From an uncultured Bacteroidales bacterium (GTDB lineage Bacteria > Bacteroidota > Bacteroidia > Bacteroidales > Paludibacteraceae), in assembly GCA_944321895.1 (NCBI GenBank), contig CALUNA010000005.1, positions 62,001-126,000 of the forward strand: a stretch of 64,000 nucleotides of DNA, in the 5' to 3' direction. Shown piece after piece: positions 20,093-28,343 of the stretch. The notes under the pieces are model-generated. The model did no database searches, had not been told where the DNA came from, and saw only the letters and a list, made by a program, of their open reading frames with translations. The number at the start of each line of letters is the position of its first letter. Within the stretch, counting starts at the first letter, position 1. A program made the translations under genes and the position numbers.

Positions 20093-23050
20093 TCACAACT
20101 CTTTTTTGACTTCGACTTCATCGAAGGATTCAATCAAATCGCCGACTTTGATGTCATTGTAGTTTTTCACGTTCAGGCCGCACTCAAAGTTGACGCCCAC
20201 TTCCTTCACATCTTCTTTCATGCGTTTCAGGGAGGCCAGTTCGCCTGTAAAGACAACGATTCCATCACGAATGACCCGCACCTTGTTTGTACGTTTGATT
20301 TTGCCTTCACGGACAATACATCCGGCCACGGTGCCGACCTTCGTAATCTTGAATACTTCCAGCACTTCCAGGGTTGCCGTGATTTCCTCCTTGATATCCG
20401 GTGCCAGCATTCCTTCCATGGCCGCCTTGATTTCTTCAATGGCGTCATAAATAATGGAATACAAACGGATATCTATCTCTTCGCGTTCGGCCATTTTACG
20501 CGCTGATGCTGTCGGGCGCACCTGGAATCCGCAAATAATGGCGTTTGATGCGGCAGCCAGCAGAATATCGGAATCGGAAATGGCACCAACTGCCTTGTGT
20601 ATGACATTCACCTGGATGTTTTCCGTCGAAAGTTTCAGCAACGAATCCGACAAGGCCTCTACGGAACCGTCCACATCGCCTTTCACAATGATGTTCAGTT
20701 CCTTGAAATCTCCGAGTGCTATACGACGTCCCAGCTCGTCCAGCGTGAAATGCTTTTTGGTACGTATGCTCTGCTCGCGTTGCAGTTGTTCGCGTTTGTT
20801 GGCTATTTCACGCGCTTCCTGCTCGGTCGGCACCACATTGAAATTGTCTCCAGCCTGCGGAGCGCCGTTAAGCCCGAGAATCAAGGCCGGTTCACCAGGA
20901 CGGACTTCCTTGATGCGCTGGTTACGTTCATTGAACATGGCCTTGACACGTCCATGATGCGTTCCAGCCAGCACGATGTCGCCCATGTGCAACGTTCCGT
21001 CCTGTACGAGCACGGTTGCCACATAGCCACGGCCCTTATCAAGCGATGACTCAATGACAGAACCTACTGCACGGCGTTTCGGATTTGCCTTCAGGTCAAG
21101 CAGTTCGGCTTCAAGCAATACTTTTTCCAGCAATTCTGCCACACCGATACCTTTTTTTGCCGAAATATCTTGCGACTGGTATTTTCCGCCCCACTCTTCC
21201 ACCAGATAGTTCATGTTGGCAAGCGTTTCCTTGATTTTGTCCGGATTTGCGCCGGGTTTGTCTATTTTGTTTATGGCAAAGATAATAGGCACGCCGGCCG
21301 CCGAGGCATGGTTGATGGCTTCCACCGTTTGCGGCATGACATTATCATCGGCAGCAACAATAATGATGACCAGATCGGTTACTTTGGCACCACGTGCACG
21401 CATGGCCGTAAATGCCTCATGTCCGGGTGTATCCAGGAAGGTTATGCGCTGCCCGTTTTCAAGTTTGACGTTGTATGCACCTATGTGCTGGGTTATTCCG
21501 CCTGCTTCGCCGGCAATGACGTTGGTTTTTCTGATATAGTCGAGCAAGGATGTCTTACCATGATCGACATGGCCCATAACGGTAACAATCGGTGCTCTCG
21601 GAACAAGATCCTTGTCCGAATAGACTTCATCCTCGTTGATGGTTTCCATTACATGGGCATCCACATATTCTGTCGTGAAACCGAATTCTTCGGCCACGAT
21701 ATTAATGGTTTCCGCATCCAGTCGCTGGTTGATGGAGACCATCAGTCCCAGGCTCATACAGGTAGCGATAACCTGGTTTACCGACACATTCATCATGACA
21801 GCCAATTCATTTGCCGTTACGAACTCTGTCAGTTTAAGCACTTTTTCCTGTTCGTGCTCCAGCATCATTTGCTCTTCCTGCACGGCGCGGACATGTTCGC
21901 GTTTTTCTTTCCTGTATTTGGCTCCCTTACCTTTGTTTTTTGCGCCAGAAAGCCTTGCCAATGTATCCTTGATTTGTTTTTGCACATCTTCTTCGTTTAT
22001 TTCGGTGCGCAACGGACGTTTGGCGTGCTTCTTGTCTTTACGGAGTTCCTGCGGTTTGCTGAGGTCTATCTTGCCTTGTTTTATGCGTTCGCGTTTTTTA
22101 CGCGGTTCCGTTTCGTCTTCTCCCTTGTTATTCCAGTTCTTGTCAGGACGCGTTTTCTTTTGTTCCTGTTGCTGGCGGAATTTTTCCTCGCGTTCCTTTT
22201 TCTTCTGTTCCTTGGTCTTTGATTTGGGACGTGTGCTCTGGTTTAACTGGTCCAAATCTATCTGACCTACTACAACGGGCGTTTTTTCTATACGCGGCCT
22301 TCTTATGACGAATACATTGTCGGCTTCCGGTTCCGATTCCCTGACAGGTTTTTCTTCCGGTTCCATTCCATCCTGTTCATCCTCTTCCATGGCATCGTCG
22401 GCCTCCGCAACATCATCTTCCGCCTCATCCGGTTGTCCGGCAACCTCCTCTCCGGTTTCAGTATTATCCTTTTCGGTTTCGACATTATCCTTTTCGGGAA
22501 CAGCATTTTCCGGTTCCGGGAAGGCTTCTTCAGCAACAGGAGGCACAACCGGTTCCTCCGGTTGGACATCCGGAGACTGTTGCTCCTGACTTTCAGTCTG
22601 TTGTTGAACCGTTTCCACAGGAATCTGTTCTGGCACTTCTTCTGCCGGTGTTTGTTCTTCCGTTTTTTCTCGGACTGTTTCTTTTGCCTTTGCCGTATCC
22701 ACAGTTTTATTCAATGCATCCAAATCAATATGGCCGACAGTTTTCACATGGGGCTGTTTGTCGGTAGGTATATCCACGGTATCGGGTTCCGTTCGGGCCT
22801 GTGTTGTTTCTGGCTCCGCTACTGGTTCCTCTGCCTTTGCTTTCATCTGACGTTCCTGCAACAAGCGCTCTGACTCCAGTTTCAGGGCCATGTCCTTGTT
22901 ATATTCCTTGGCAAGCATCAGATACAAATCATCATCAATCCTGACATTCGGGTCTTCCGCTATCTTATGTCCGTTTTTTGCAAAAAAAGTCACCGCAGTG
23001 GACATACCTACGTTCAATTCCTTACATGCTTTACTTAGTTTTATCGCCAT
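20093..23050 (-). CDS. infB: Translation initiation factor IF-2
   Basis: IF-2 places fMet-tRNA on the 30S subunit and promotes subunit joining. The 985-residue protein begins with an IF2_N helix-turn domain, continues with about 330 residues of highly charged, low-complexity Glu/Pro/Lys-rich sequence (roughly 75-400), and then carries the conserved core: a second IF2_N-like domain, the G domain with [22 protein letters not shown] and NKID, and the beta-barrel and C-terminal fMet-tRNA domains. It is the last gene of the rimP-nusA-infB operon, a widely conserved arrangement, 79 nt after nusA, and ends at a strong terminator. Confidence 0.97.
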   Translation of the reverse strand: MAIKLSKACKELNVGMSTAVTFFAKNGHKIAEDPNVRIDDDLYLMLAKEYNKDMALKLESERLLQERQMKAKAEEPVAEPETTQARTEPDTVDIPTDKQPHVKTVGHIDLDALNKTVDTAKAKETVREKTEEQTPAEEVPEQIPVETVQQQTESQEQQSPDVQPEEPVVPPVAEEAFPEPENAVPEKDNVETEKDNTETGEEVAGQPDEAEDDVAEADDAMEEDEQDGMEPEEKPVRESEPEADNVFVIRRPRIEKTPVVVGQIDLDQLNQSTRPKSKTKEQKKKEREEKFRQQQEQKKTRPDKNWNNKGEDETEPRKKRERIKQGKIDLSKPQELRKDKKHAKRPLRTEINEEDVQKQIKDTLARLSGAKNKGKGAKYRKEKREHVRAVQEEQMMLEHEQEKVLKLTEFVTANELAVMMNVSVNQVIATCMSLGLMVSINQRLDAETINIVAEEFGFTTEYVDAHVMETINEDEVYSDKDLVPRAPIVTVMGHVDHGKTSLLDYIRKTNVIAGEAGGITQHIGAYNVKLENGQRITFLDTPGHEAFTAMRARGAKVTDLVIIIVAADDNVMPQTVEAINHASAAGVPIIFAINKIDKPGANPDKIKETLANMNYLVEEWGGKYQSQDISAKKGIGVAELLEKVLLEAELLDLKANPKRRAVGSVIESSLDKGRGYVATVLVQDGTLHMGDIVLAGTHHGRVKAMFNERNQRIKEVRPGEPALILGLNGAPQAGDNFNVVPTEQEAREIANKREQLQREQSIRTKKHFTLDELGRRIALGDFKELNIIVKGDVDGSVEALSDSLLKLSTENIQVNVIHKAVGAISDSDILLAAASNAIICGFQVRPTASARKMAEREEIDIRLYSIIYDAIEEIKAAMEGMLAPDIKEEITATLEVLEVFKITKVGTVAGCIVREGKIKRTNKVRVIRDGIVVFTGELASLKRMKEDVKEVGVNFECGLNVKNYNDIKVGDLIESFDEVEVKKEL

Positions 23051-23129
23051 ACAGTCTGATTTATAGTGTTAAAAGCAAAAGATTTTTCTCAAAATCCCAT
23101 CGGCTTGCCGATGGCGGCAAGGAGGATTC

Positions 23130-24395
23130 TTATTCCCCCTCGTCTTCAAATTCCGCATTCAGAATGCGCAACACATCGTCAATGGTTTCCTCCTCGAGGT
23201 CCGTACGGTGTATCAGTTCATCACGCGGAATGGCCAGAACATTCTTGGCCGTATCGCAACCGATGTTTTTCAAGGCATCAATTACCCAGCCATCTATTTC
23301 ATCGGCAAATTCGTCCAAATATATGTCTTCGCCTTCTGTGTCATCATCATCGGTTTCGCGGAACACATCCAGTTCATAGCCGGTCAGCATGCCTGCAAGC
23401 TTGATGTTCAATCCGCCTTTGCCGATAGCAAGTGAAACTTCTTCCGGTTTCAGGTATATTTCTGCACGTTTTGTGTCCTCATGCAATGCAATGGAAGATA
23501 TTTTGGCCGGACTCAGCGAGCGGGCTATGAAAAGGCTCGGATTGGTCGTATAGTTGATTACATCGATGTTTTCGTTGCGTAATTCGCGGACGATTCCATG
23601 GATGCGCGCTCCCTTTATACCCACACATGCACCAACCGGGTCAATCCGCTCATCGAATGATTCCACCGCTACCTTGGCGCGTTCTCCCGGAATACGGGCT
23701 ATTTTTACTATGGTGATCAGGCCATCGTGTACTTCCGGCACTTCCAGTTCAAAGAGGCGCTGCAGGAACACAGGAGCCGTACGCGACAAGACAATGCGCG
23801 GATTGTTGTTCTTGTTTTCCACCCGCAACACAACGGCACGTACCATATCGCCCTTGCGGTAAAAGTCTGATGGAATTTGCTCCGATTTGGGCAAATACAA
23901 CTCGTTGCCATCTTCATCCAGCAGCAGCATTTCCTTTTTCCATATCTGATAAAGCTCCGCCGTCACTATCTGGCCGACCATGTCCTTATAACGTATATAA
24001 ATGCTTTCTTTCTGTAACTCCAGAATCTTGGCTGCCAGAGTCTGGCGTAAAGTCAAAATAGCGCGGCGGCCAAATTTCAAGAAATCCACCTTGTCGGTTA
24101 TCTCCTCACCGAGTTCGCATTCTTCATCGATGGCGCGGGCCTCCGAAAAAGGAATTTCCATATTCGGGTTCTTCATTTCGCCATCGGGTACGATAACACG
24201 GTTACGGTAGATTTCAAAATCGCCTTTGTCGGGGTTCACAATCACATCATAATTCTCATCCGTTCCGAACATTTTGGCAATAACATTGCGGAACGATTCT
24301 TCCATGACACCGATAAAAGTCTTACGGTCAATATTTTTCAGTTCCTTGAATTCTGAAAATGTGTCAATCAGATTGACGGTTTCTTTTTTAGCCAT
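23130..24395 (-). CDS. nusA: Transcription termination/antitermination factor NusA
   Basis: NusA binds RNA polymerase and nascent RNA to control pausing, termination and antitermination. The 421-residue protein has the N-terminal polymerase-binding domain, an S1 domain (about 130-200), and two KH domains (GACVGIKGARIHGIVREL and IGKGGLNIKLAGMLTGYE), with an acidic C-terminal tail that lacks the two AR repeats found in enterobacteria, as is usual in Bacteroidota. It starts 3 nt after rimP and precedes infB. Confidence 0.96.
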   Translation of the reverse strand: MAKKETVNLIDTFSEFKELKNIDRKTFIGVMEESFRNVIAKMFGTDENYDVIVNPDKGDFEIYRNRVIVPDGEMKNPNMEIPFSEARAIDEECELGEEITDKVDFLKFGRRAILTLRQTLAAKILELQKESIYIRYKDMVGQIVTAELYQIWKKEMLLLDEDGNELYLPKSEQIPSDFYRKGDMVRAVVLRVENKNNNPRIVLSRTAPVFLQRLFELEVPEVHDGLITIVKIARIPGERAKVAVESFDERIDPVGACVGIKGARIHGIVRELRNENIDVINYTTNPSLFIARSLSPAKISSIALHEDTKRAEIYLKPEEVSLAIGKGGLNIKLAGMLTGYELDVFRETDDDDTEGEDIYLDEFADEIDGWVIDALKNIGCDTAKNVLAIPRDELIHRTDLEEETIDDVLRILNAEFEDEGE

Positions 24396-24398
24396 ACT

Positions 24399-24866
24399 TT
24401 ATTTAAACAAGATTAGATATTTTGTGTACTTAACATCAGAATATGCAAAGGTCAATGCCTCCTGCACGGTTATTTTGCGCTTGGCACCTTCGGGCTTCAC
24501 CTGCTTATCCACTTCCAGGACAAAATGCTCCGGCATCACTTCCTTGAGCAAACCGCGCAGCTTGCGGCCATCACAAGCCAGCACTTCAACCTGATTGCCT
24601 TTGTTTTTCTCATATTGCTTCACTATCTTGAACGGTGAAGTTAATCCTGCCGAGCCGACTTCCAGTTCATAATCTTCAACATCGCGGTCCAGACTTGCCT
24701 CAACATGTCTGCTCAAATCAGCACAAAAATCGATGGAAACATTGTCAAACGAATCTATCTCCACTGTAATGCGGTTGTCCGGCGTAACTCCCAGGTCCAC
24801 CAGAAAACAAGCAGTACCTGCCAAATAATTTTCTACGATTGCAACGACTTTTTCCTTATCAATCAT
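24399..24866 (-). CDS. rimP: Ribosome maturation factor RimP
   Basis: RimP assists 30S subunit assembly. The 155-residue protein shows the DUF150 pattern: DLGVTPDNRITVEIDS, then EDYELEVGSAGLTSPF (the conserved YxLEVSSPGL region) and a C-terminal SH3-like barrel. It heads the rimP-nusA-infB operon. Its promoter -7 box is at 24935-24942 and the leader of about 60 nt holds two adjacent stem-loops (24880-24920), the nearer one ending 14 nt before the start codon. Confidence 0.93.
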   Translation of the reverse strand: MIDKEKVVAIVENYLAGTACFLVDLGVTPDNRITVEIDSFDNVSIDFCADLSRHVEASLDRDVEDYELEVGSAGLTSPFKIVKQYEKNKGNQVEVLACDGRKLRGLLKEVMPEHFVLEVDKQVKPEGAKRKITVQEALTFAYSDVKYTKYLILFK

Positions 24867-24879
24867 AACATTTACGCAA

Positions 24880-24920
24880 CGTTATTGAATAATAACGAAG
24901 GGGACTTGGAGGTCCCCTTC
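24880..24920 (-). promoter_or_regulatory. Two tandem stem-loops in the rimP leader
   Basis: Read on the minus strand, GAAGGGGAC pairs with GTCCCCTTC (24897-24920, 6-nt loop) and, directly abutting it, CGTTATT pairs with AATAACG (24880-24897, 4-nt loop). Together they fill most of the leader between the promoter and the rimP ATG. There is no T-run after either, so they are not a simple terminator. A role in mRNA stability or feedback control is possible. Confidence 0.5.
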
Positions 24921-24934
24921 AAAAACTTCGGTTG

Positions 24935-24942
24935 CAAAAGTA
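24935..24942 (-). promoter_or_regulatory. -7 box of the rimP-nusA-infB promoter
   Basis: TACTTTTG on the minus strand, 68 nt upstream of the rimP start. Confidence 0.6.
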
Positions 24943-24986
24943 CAACATTTTTTCCAAACAACCAAATGCATCCCTGAAAAACAATG

Positions 24987-26105
24987 TCATTGACGCGGAT
25001 ATTCGGTCTGTTCGAGCGGATAGCTCTCTTCTGCCACTTGCGGAAATTCAGGATAGGAAACCTGCTCGCCTTGTGTGGAAACGCCGGGCTTATGGTCATG
25101 CAGGAAATCGGCATCACTTTGCAGAAAATCTTCATATCGCACGGGAATCGTCGCACCGGTAGGCGGGTCATCGTTGGTCGGATCGACATGATACCATTGT
25201 CCTCCTATCTGCACCATGTTCCAGGCATGGTCAACCGGCGGCTCGCTGTAAGATGCCGTTCCCGTAACATAAATGACCGGAATACCGGCCCGCTGGCACA
25301 GATACTGCAAACCTTTGGCATAGCCCTGACACACAATGGCATGATAGCCGTTTTGGTTCGGGATGAAAGCGCCCTCTATCGTACCGGAATTGCCGGTGGA
25401 CATGCCGCCGTAGCTCACCAGTTTGATAAACTCGTCGTGCAACACACGGAATTTCTGGGCATCGTCCATGTCCGGCTGCAACTTGTCAAGAATCCGTGTC
25501 GCAGCCGTTTCAACCTTGAACATGTTGTTTGCCTGTATGCTATATGCCATAGAAACGGCATAAAAACGTGCCTCATAATACACCGTACCCACATTGCCGG
25601 CAGGTGGAGCGACCATATCCGTGGCATGGCCTCTGGGAACAATGGATTGCACCATAAGCAAACGAGGTTCATCGGCCTGCATGTATTTTCCAATAGTCAG
25701 CAACTGCTCATAAGTAACCTCAATACCGGCCGATGCGAAATCGACAGGAATACGCTTCGCTGTCGAGCCTTGTTCGGGCTGATAAGTCAACAGCGTGTAC
25801 AGCAAATGGTCATAAGCTTTTTGTTCCTGTTCCGTCAGCAACGAACGGCCATAATACAAATGGCTGTCGAACGGTACGGACGGAAAAGCACGCCGCACAT
25901 AGGCGATATTCGCCAAATCGTTTTCGGCCGCATACTCATCTCCATAAGCCCATTGTTCCGCATCTCCGTTTTGGGAAAAACCGGACTGGTCTTTCAATTC
26001 ATTTATTGATGTGCCATCGTTTTTTTCAACGATGAATTGTGCCTGCACAGTCTGCACAAGCAGGCAAGACGTGCAAATATAAAACATGATTTTCTTCATG
26101 GCCAT
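24987..26105 (-). CDS. Secreted transglutaminase-like protein
   Basis: A 372-residue exported protein with a signal peptide (cleavage near VQAQ). The central half matches the transglutaminase/peptidase-like fold: a Cys in GYHAIVCQGYAKGLQYLCQ, a His in VDHAWNMVQIGGQWYHVDPT, and the following Asp, making a Cys-His-Asp triad. In bacteria this fold is used by cysteine peptidases and protein cross-linkers of the envelope. It begins 6 nt after the small type IX sorting-domain gene, so the two are co-transcribed. It lacks an obvious sorting domain of its own. Substrate unknown; an adjacent in-frame start two codons later is possible. Confidence 0.8.
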   Translation of the reverse strand: MAMKKIMFYICTSCLLVQTVQAQFIVEKNDGTSINELKDQSGFSQNGDAEQWAYGDEYAAENDLANIAYVRRAFPSVPFDSHLYYGRSLLTEQEQKAYDHLLYTLLTYQPEQGSTAKRIPVDFASAGIEVTYEQLLTIGKYMQADEPRLLMVQSIVPRGHATDMVAPPAGNVGTVYYEARFYAVSMAYSIQANNMFKVETAATRILDKLQPDMDDAQKFRVLHDEFIKLVSYGGMSTGNSGTIEGAFIPNQNGYHAIVCQGYAKGLQYLCQRAGIPVIYVTGTASYSEPPVDHAWNMVQIGGQWYHVDPTNDDPPTGATIPVRYEDFLQSDADFLHDHKPGVSTQGEQVSYPEFPQVAEESYPLEQTEYPRQ

Positions 26106-26111
26106 GTTGTC

Positions 26112-26570
26112 TTATTGTTTTATAAACCGGATTGAATTATGCGGCGAGCGCAAAAAGTAAACGCCGGCCGGCAAGTCTTCCACATTGATACTTTGTTCCT
26201 GTTGCGTAAGTTCTATATCTCTGACAACAGCTCCGTTGAGAGCAATTATCTGCACGGATTTCGTTTCATAACCGCATACAAACAATGTATGCGACACCGG
26301 ATTCGGATACAATGAAACCGTTCCGGAAACAGGTTTCCGGACTTCCGTAGAAAGCTGGGAAAGCCGGAATGTGGCTTTTTCCACGTCCGGGACACCCGAA
26401 CCGTCTTTCAAGACAACGGTAAATGAGGCTTCCGTATCGGAAGCCATCAAATAGTCAATAGAATACATGGGAATCTCATCGCCCTTGTCTGTCAGCATGC
26501 ACCACACCTGCCGGGCAGAAAGGGAACAAGAAAACAGAAGCGCTACAATTACTGGAATAAATTTTTGCAT
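26112..26570 (-). CDS. Small exported protein with type IX sorting domain
   Basis: A 152-residue protein. The ATG at 26570 is chosen for the signal peptide MQKFIPVIVALLFSCSLSA. A short N-terminal region of about 60 residues of unknown fold is followed by a type IX secretion C-terminal domain: SLYPNPVSHTLFV, a central IIALNGAVVRDIEL strand, INVEDLPAGVYFL and a terminal IRFIKQ. The sorting domain would route it through the outer membrane to the surface. A -7 box at 26595-26602 implies a leader of under 25 nt. It is the first gene of a pair with the transglutaminase-like protein. Confidence 0.8.
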   Translation of the reverse strand: MQKFIPVIVALLFSCSLSARQVWCMLTDKGDEIPMYSIDYLMASDTEASFTVVLKDGSGVPDVEKATFRLSQLSTEVRKPVSGTVSLYPNPVSHTLFVCGYETKSVQIIALNGAVVRDIELTQQEQSINVEDLPAGVYFLRSPHNSIRFIKQ

Positions 26571-26594
26571 AGCAAATGGATTAAAAATGGAGGG

Positions 26595-26602
26595 CAAAGA
26601 TA
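26595..26602 (-). promoter_or_regulatory. -7 box of the sorting-domain/transglutaminase operon
   Basis: TATCTTTG on the minus strand, only 24 nt upstream of the chosen ATG at 26570, which supports that start. Confidence 0.6.
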
Positions 26603-26917
26603 AATGTTTTTATAGAATATACAAAATTCATTAACCCGCTTGAATCCTGTCAAAGCAACCGTGCGGGAAAAAGCCCAGAAATAACCATCCCCGCCACGGG
26701 CACAATCCTTTTATATCTTTAGCGATAAATCACCAATATGCTGTTTGCCGGATCAGCAACGTAAGAACAGATATTCATGGCAAAACATATCCGTTTATTC
26801 CTGAACCGGTTCTGTCCGAAAACAGCCTGAACATCTATATGTCAGCAGCAACCAGATGCATCACAGGCACCTGTCTGCCGGAATTCTTTTCACATGCCAT
26901 AAAGACATTGAAACACT
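26603..26917. other. Intergenic stretch with nothing recognisable
   Basis: About 315 bp without a convincing coding frame, tRNA, repeat or hairpin. Its composition resembles its surroundings. A small RNA cannot be excluded. Confidence 0.4.
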
Positions 26918-26958
26918 AATTGCCGGAAGCCATTCCCAATGGAGTGCTCCCGGCAATT
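26918..26958 (-). terminator. Imperfect hairpin after the frameshifted starch-binding-type gene
   Basis: AATTGCCGG pairs with CCGGCAATT, with partial inner pairing around a CAAT loop, 22 nt after the stop codon. The T-run is weak. Confidence 0.6.
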
Positions 26959-26980
26959 GACAGAAACAGGGAAAAGATTG

Positions 26981-28244
26981 TCAGAAAACTATGGCCTTTG
27001 TTGCCGTATCGCCAATATGCAATATATAAGTTCCCTGTCCCAAAAGACGGCTGTAACGGTTGGTAAATTGCGTATCTACCATTTGTCCGCCAAGGTTGTA
27101 AATACGTATCATGACGGCCTCTTCCAGTTCAATGTTCAGCACGCGGTTTTCAATGGTGAACAACGGTTCTTGCCGGTTCTGGAGCAACCCGGTGCTTGTT
27201 CCAGGATCCGGACATTCTGCCGGATTCAGCACTTTTTTCCAAGAGTTTCCATCTCCCTCTATTTCAGAACCGTTGGCCATGACATAACAGCCGGAAGCAA
27301 CTATATTTACCATATCGACAGACTGACGGCGACTATCGGAAGCAGTTCCGCCTTCGGGAGTAATCGCTTCCCAGGAAGCACCATTCACGACAATAAAATT
27401 CAACGGGAAAATATCATCCGTATTGAATGTATATGAATACCAGTTATCTGATTCTAAAGAGGTTGAAACAAAGGCAGGATCCAAAGGCCATACATAAAAA
27501 TAGACGCCCGCTGAAGCATCCCAACTGCTTAATCCCTCCGGAATCTGGACTTTAATGGTAATTTCTTCGGGTTTAACGACAGCCGTAGTGTGCTTTTCCA
27601 CAGAAGCCAATACATCACTACCATCAATTGCCTCTACTTTAATAGAATATGTACCCTCTGCATTGGGAGTAAACGTATTGCCTTCCAAGACACTATACGA
27701 GCCTGAACCTGGTTCTTTTACACTATATTGTAAAATAGCAGTTGCAGGAGCATCCGTCAATATGGCATCAATGGTATAAGATTGGCCTACAATTATCATA
27801 TCGGCAAAAGTCAAAGTTATTTCCGGATCTGCAGGGGCAGATGGAATATATTGCGACCAGGATCCATCGCCTTTTTCCCATGCCTCTTCCGCGATCGTGT
27901 ACAAGTTATTTGTACCATCATATTCCAAATCACTTGTCTGATTCCATTTATTAGACCAATTATTTTCCGTCGTTTCAGGATTCATACGGCAGAAAATCAC
28001 ATTTGTCCATGTTCCAGCAGGAGCTGTCGTTACATACAATACCGTTTCTTCCCCCGCTACTACCTTCATGTCTGTCCATGCAACCACAGGACTACCGCCA
28101 AAAAAAATAGGCTGCAAAACGGGCTCCAACCGCTTGCCAGTTTGCATTCGGTTTCAAATACAATTTTGTACCACCTGTAATGTCAGCAGCCATCATGCAC
28201 ATTGTGGCCATAAGCGACACCAACAATAAAGTAATTTTTTTCAT
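26981..28244 (-). pseudogene. Starch-binding-type secreted protein with sorting domain, +1 frameshift
   Basis: The gene starts at ATG 28244 (MKKITLLLVSLMATMCMMAA signal peptide, then a LYLKPNANWQAVGARFAAYFF segment typical of secreted carbohydrate-binding modules). In this frame it stops after 50 codons at 28092-28094. A run of eight A on the plus strand (28100-28107) is the cause: with seven, the frame joins GGSPVVAWTDM and continues to the stop at 26981. The remaining 388 codons hold NVIFCRMNPETTENNWSNKW, Ig-like repeats, a second binding module (VYFYVWPLD region) and a type IX sorting domain. The neighbouring GH13 amylase suggests an alpha-glucan role. It could be a sequencing error, a decayed gene or a phase-variable switch. 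Confidence 0.75.
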
Positions 28245-28343
28245 GACATTTTGTTTTACAGTTATACATAACGTTTTTCTAGTTTCAAATCAGAAACACA
28301 ATCTTTCAATACCTCAAAAAACCAAGGCCCTCGTTTGCCTATT

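Noticed and set aside
26603-26917. Possible tRNA or small RNA gene in the intergenic stretch
   Set aside because: No cloverleaf, no CCA-type end, no strong hairpin and no promoter pairing could be found by eye.
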